Source: Methanobacteriota archaeon
GTDB taxonomy: Archaea; Thermoplasmatota; Poseidoniia; Poseidoniales; Thalassarchaeaceae
Reading direction: 5' to 3'
Length of the DNA: 7,479 bases
NCBI GenBank assembly: GCA_002685415.1
Contig: NYXO01000075.1
Location: 1-7,479, forward strand
Shown: in pieces, positions 5,303 to 7,479 of the stretch
Numbering within the stretch: position 1 is the first letter of the stretch
Layout of the letters: each line of letters begins with the position of its first letter
The notes under the pieces: generated by a model
The model's database searches: none
Told to the model about the DNA's origin: nothing
Seen by the model: the letters and a program-made list of their open reading frames with translations, nothing else
Position numbers and translations under genes: made by a program

Positions 5303-6613
5303 TTATAAAGTTTTAGCGAACTGAGCAAGCAATTTAGAAGCTCCTTCATCCATTCTTTTCATGCCTTCCTCTATACTTATTTCCCCATTCAACATTTTAG
5401 GGTAATTCTCATATAGGACTTCACGAATTTGCGGCCAGTTTCCAGCTCTATATCCACCAGGAATAGTTGAACCAGTTAAACTTAGCTGTTCACCAACAGC
5501 TTTATGATAAGGAGAAGCTTCGTAGAAGCCAATCTCATTAGCTAGATCTGTTGCTGAGTACGTAACAGCAGCATAACCTGACATGTTATGATAGAACAAT
5601 TGTTGTTCAGGAGATGTCATGAATTCAGCTAATTTCATTAGTGCAGCGTATTCTTCATCAGATTTACCTGATAAAATCCAGTTTGCAGCACCACCAATAA
5701 ATGTTGGATATTCCTTACCTCCAGTAATTGAATCCCAATAAGGGATGTGATTAACAGTGAAGTTTGGAACAACACCTTTCATACCACTAAATGAGGCAGC
5801 AGATCCAAGCCAGAAAGCAGCTTCACCAGCAATAAATGGTGCTTGGTTATCTCCCCATGCACGGCCTTTATAATCGTACCATCCTTTATCTTTCCACTCT
5901 TTTACTTTAGTCCAGTGAGTAATAAATTCTGGAGTATCAGCAAATAAAGTAGTCGTTGGTACATCATCATAACCATTGTTACCATCAGTCATAAGTAGAT
6001 TATGTCTTGAAAAGAAATTTTCAGTCCAAATCCAAGGGCTGTGACTTTGTAATAATGGCGTATAACCAGCTTCTAGAATTTTAGGTGCAATTTGTTCAAA
6101 TTCCTCATAAGTTTTTGGAACTTCAACTCCAGCAGCTTCTAGGATATCCATGTTTGCATACATCAAACAAGTTGAACTATTAAAAGGTATACCAATCATT
6201 TTTCCATCTGAGTCAGCATAGAAATTTCTAATACCAGGAATGTAGTCATCCTTATTAAAGTCTACACCATATTCAGCTGCCATGTCTTCAAATGGGTATA
6301 CAACACCATTTTTAACTTGAGCTACCATTATTGCAGCACCTGCATCATATACTTGAACCATGTGTGGATGTTCACCAGCTCTGTAAGCAGCAATAAATGC
6401 AGCTAGGATGTCCTCATAACTACCTTTACTGGTTGGAATTAAAACTGACTCATCTTGACTCGCATTCCATCTGTCTGCAATTTCATTAATAATAGCTTCA
6501 AGTTTTCCTGTATGACCATGCCAATAATGAAGCTCTATAGGCTTTGCAATTGTTGGTAATGATAAAAAGGAAGCAGTTACTAAAGCTATAAAAAATTTAA
6601 ATAAATTTTTCAT
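5303..6613 (-). CDS. ugpB: Periplasmic glycerol-3-phosphate (glycerophosphate)-binding protein UgpB
   Basis: This 436-residue solute-binding protein has a Sec signal peptide (MKNLFKFFIALVTASF..., likely cleavage after TIA at residue 23) and no lipobox Cys, so it should be free in the periplasm. The mature part opens with IELHYWHGHTGK and continues with KGSYEDIL (Tyr66), VQVYDAGAA (Asp90), IPFNSST (143-148), WTENF (196-200), GGAANW (308-312), SGYAAV (Tyr347) and GGYRAGNWPQIREV (Arg389). These follow E. coli UgpB in order; GxRxGNxPQIR is a strong UgpB hallmark. The position of E. coli Trp169 appears to be His191, and Glu89 appears to be Asp90, so ligand preference may differ (for example glycerophosphocholine or another glycerophosphodiester). 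The ATG is preceded by a strong AGGAGG at 6623-6618, the best ribosome site in the window, fitting high expression. Base use is visibly less AT-rich than in neighbouring genes. Confidence 0.9.
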   Translation of the reverse strand: MKNLFKFFIALVTASFLSLPTIAKPIELHYWHGHTGKLEAIINEIADRWNASQDESVLIPTSKGSYEDILAAFIAAYRAGEHPHMVQVYDAGAAIMVAQVKNGVVYPFEDMAAEYGVDFNKDDYIPGIRNFYADSDGKMIGIPFNSSTCLMYANMDILEAAGVEVPKTYEEFEQIAPKILEAGYTPLLQSHSPWIWTENFFSRHNLLMTDGNNGYDDVPTTTLFADTPEFITHWTKVKEWKDKGWYDYKGRAWGDNQAPFIAGEAAFWLGSAASFSGMKGVVPNFTVNHIPYWDSITGGKEYPTFIGGAANWILSGKSDEEYAALMKLAEFMTSPEQQLFYHNMSGYAAVTYSATDLANEIGFYEASPYHKAVGEQLSLTGSTIPGGYRAGNWPQIREVLYENYPKMLNGEISIEEGMKRMDEGASKLLAQFAKTL

Positions 6614-6617
6614 TTAT

Positions 6618-6623
6618 CCTCCT
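6618..6623 (-). promoter_or_regulatory. Strong Shine-Dalgarno of ugpB
   Basis: AGGAGG on the minus strand lies 4 nt (ATAA) before the ugpB ATG. It is the only full consensus site in the window. ugpA, both ugpE genes, the kinase and glpD have weak or no recognisable site, so the binding protein is probably made in excess over the channel subunits. Confidence 0.75.
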
Positions 6624-6683
6624 AAAAAAAAGATTTATAATTCTAAAAACATAATTTTTTTAAAATAAAAATATTACATTTTT

Positions 6684-6715
6684 ATAATAAAATACTTAAA
6701 CAAATATGATATCAA
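6684..6715 (-). promoter_or_regulatory. Tentative promoter of the ugpBAEEC operon
   Basis: On the minus strand a -35-like TTGATA (6715-6710) is followed by TATTAT (6689-6684) with a 20-bp spacer, which is long; TATTTT at 6694-6689 gives a 15-bp spacer. Either would give a leader of roughly 65-70 nt before ugpB. The -35 directly abuts the operator-like palindrome at 6716-6729. The whole gap is so AT-rich that -10-like hexamers are frequent, so this is a weak call. Confidence 0.25.
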
Positions 6716-6729
6716 GTAAAGCGTTTTAC
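6716..6729. promoter_or_regulatory. LacI/GalR-type operator-like palindrome in the ugpB-glpD divergent region
   Basis: GTAAAGCGTTTTAC is an inverted repeat centred on CG, with 6 of 7 positions pairing (the exception is G/T). It contains the core AANCGNTT typical of LacI/GalR family operators. It is the most GC-containing patch of an otherwise almost pure A/T spacer, lies about 100 bp from the ugpB ATG and 77 bp from the glpD ATG, and could act on both genes. No regulator gene is visible in the window. Confidence 0.45.
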
Positions 6730-6752
6730 CTAAATTTTTTAATTAAATTTTT

Positions 6753-6758
6753 TATAAT
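6753..6758 (+). promoter_or_regulatory. Candidate -10 box for glpD
   Basis: A perfect TATAAT lies 48 bases before the glpD ATG, with TATAAA at 6762-6767 as an alternative. No good -35 sits 16-18 bp upstream. Because the palindrome at 6716-6729 would lie next to the -35 region, it could control this promoter. Chance occurrence in A/T-only DNA cannot be excluded. Confidence 0.28.
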
Positions 6759-6806
6759 TATTATAAAATTAATAAATATAAAAATTATAAAAAAAATAAA
6801 AAATAT

Positions 6807-7479
6807 ATGATGGAAACACAAAATATTAAATATGATATTTTTATAATAGGTGGTGGGATAAATGGTGCTGGAATCGCAAGAGATGCCAGTGGCAGAGGTT
6901 TAAAAGTTTATTTGGCAGAAAAGGGAAAGGTAGGTTCTGCAACATCTTCTTGGTCATCTAAGCTAATACATGGCGGTTTAAGATATTTAGAAAATTATGA
7001 GTTCAAACTTGTTGCTGAGTCTCTTAGAGAAAGAGAAGTAATTACTAAAATTGCTCCATCAATTACTAAGCCTTTGCCATTTGTCATTCCGCATACTAAA
7101 AAATTAAGATCAAAATTTTTAATTAGACTCGGATTATTTTTATATGATAATCTTGGTGGTAAATCAAAAATACCTAAATCATCTAAAATTAATTTTAATA
7201 AAAAGTATCAAAATATATTACAATCAAAGTTTTCAGATGGTTTCCAGTATTATGATGTCCAAGTTGATGACAAGAAATTAGTTGAAATGAATATAGATGA
7301 TGCAAAAAAAATGGGCGCCATTATTGCAGAAGATACAAAAGTAATAAATGCAAATGTAATAGACGATTATTGGGAAATAACTCTTAATAATAATAAAAAA
7401 ATAAAATCAAAAATTTTAATAAATGCTGCAGGTCCGTGGATTAATGAAACTGTAAATAATGTTCTCAAAATTAATGCAA
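6807..7479 (+). CDS. glpD: Aerobic (FAD-dependent) glycerol-3-phosphate dehydrogenase GlpD, N-terminal part
   Basis: The frame opens at an ATG-ATG pair (6807 and 6810; either may be used) and runs off the right edge after 224 codons, about 45% of the usual ~500 residues. The FAD-binding motif IIGGGINGAGIARDASGRG lies at 13-31, followed by the GlpD hallmark ATSSWSSKLIHGGLRYLENYEF (begins at 45), the AESLREREV segment, PFVIPH at 91-96, GLFLYDNLGGK, YYDVQVDDKKLV, and NAAGPWIN near the window end. These match E. coli GlpD closely. GlpD is a peripheral inner-membrane enzyme that oxidises sn-glycerol 3-phosphate to DHAP and passes electrons to quinone. Divergent placement from ugpB links uptake to catabolism. 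No Shine-Dalgarno is visible; the leader is only A and T for dozens of bases. The remaining domains are outside the window. Confidence 0.93.
   Translation, partial: MMETQNIKYDIFIIGGGINGAGIARDASGRGLKVYLAEKGKVGSATSSWSSKLIHGGLRYLENYEFKLVAESLREREVITKIAPSITKPLPFVIPHTKKLRSKFLIRLGLFLYDNLGGKSKIPKSSKINFNKKYQNILQSKFSDGFQYYDVQVDDKKLVEMNIDDAKKMGAIIAEDTKVINANVIDDYWEITLNNNKKIKSKILINAAGPWINETVNNVLKINA

Noticed and set aside
6614..6806. Riboswitch or small RNA gene in the divergent spacer
   Set aside because: The sequence is almost entirely A and T with no stable multi-helix fold or known aptamer motif; only the short palindrome stands out.
1..7479. A wholly undescribed system (defence, phage, secondary metabolite)
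   Set aside because: Every gene belongs to a recognisable housekeeping or transport family. The unusual aspects are variants of the known Ugp importer.

Overview
The window is very AT-rich, tightly packed bacterial DNA with gene overlaps of only a few bases. That style, together with the protein families (an alphaproteobacterial-type TPR protein, a D-glycerate 3-kinase-like enzyme and a Ugp-type ABC importer), suggests a genome-streamlined marine alphaproteobacterium of the SAR11/Pelagibacterales or HIMB59 kind. The lineage is inferred from composition and protein style and is not proven by a marker gene.

Layout: positions 2-157 (+) hold the C-terminal end of a TPR-repeat protein. It overlaps by 10 bp, tail to tail, with a P-loop kinase of the D-glycerate 3-kinase/YGR205W type (148-1011, -). 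A 50-bp divergent gap separates the kinase from a HAD-family hydrolase (1062-1655, +). The hydrolase overlaps by 9 bp, tail to tail, with the last gene of a five-gene minus-strand operon. In transcription order that operon is ugpB (6613-5303), ugpA (5252-4374), a first ugpE (4372-3548), a second ugpE (3551-2700) and ugpC (2699-1647). A 193-bp divergent intergenic region (6614-6806) separates ugpB from a 5' partial glpD (6807 to the window end, +).

How it works together: UgpB captures a glycerophosphate-type solute in the periplasm, the UgpA/UgpE permease pair with the UgpC ATPase imports it, and GlpD oxidises sn-glycerol 3-phosphate to DHAP while reducing quinone. The divergent ugp/glpD arrangement, with a LacI-family-like operator between the two genes, suggests a co-regulated glycerol-3-phosphate (or glycerophosphodiester) uptake and catabolism unit. 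No glycerol kinase, glycerol facilitator or UgpQ phosphodiesterase is seen here.

The most unusual points are: a tandem pair of full-length ugpE paralogs (about 72% identical over 236 ungapped residues), which share a perfect 53-bp stretch lying exactly on the ATPase-contacting EAA loop; a degenerate EAA loop in the partner UgpA (the conserved Gly is Cys193); a His in UgpB at the position of a key substrate-stacking Trp of E. coli UgpB; and a GC-rich hairpin between ugpB and ugpA. I see no phage, transposon, CRISPR array, tRNA or rRNA, and no wholly new system. The novelty is a variant of a known importer.
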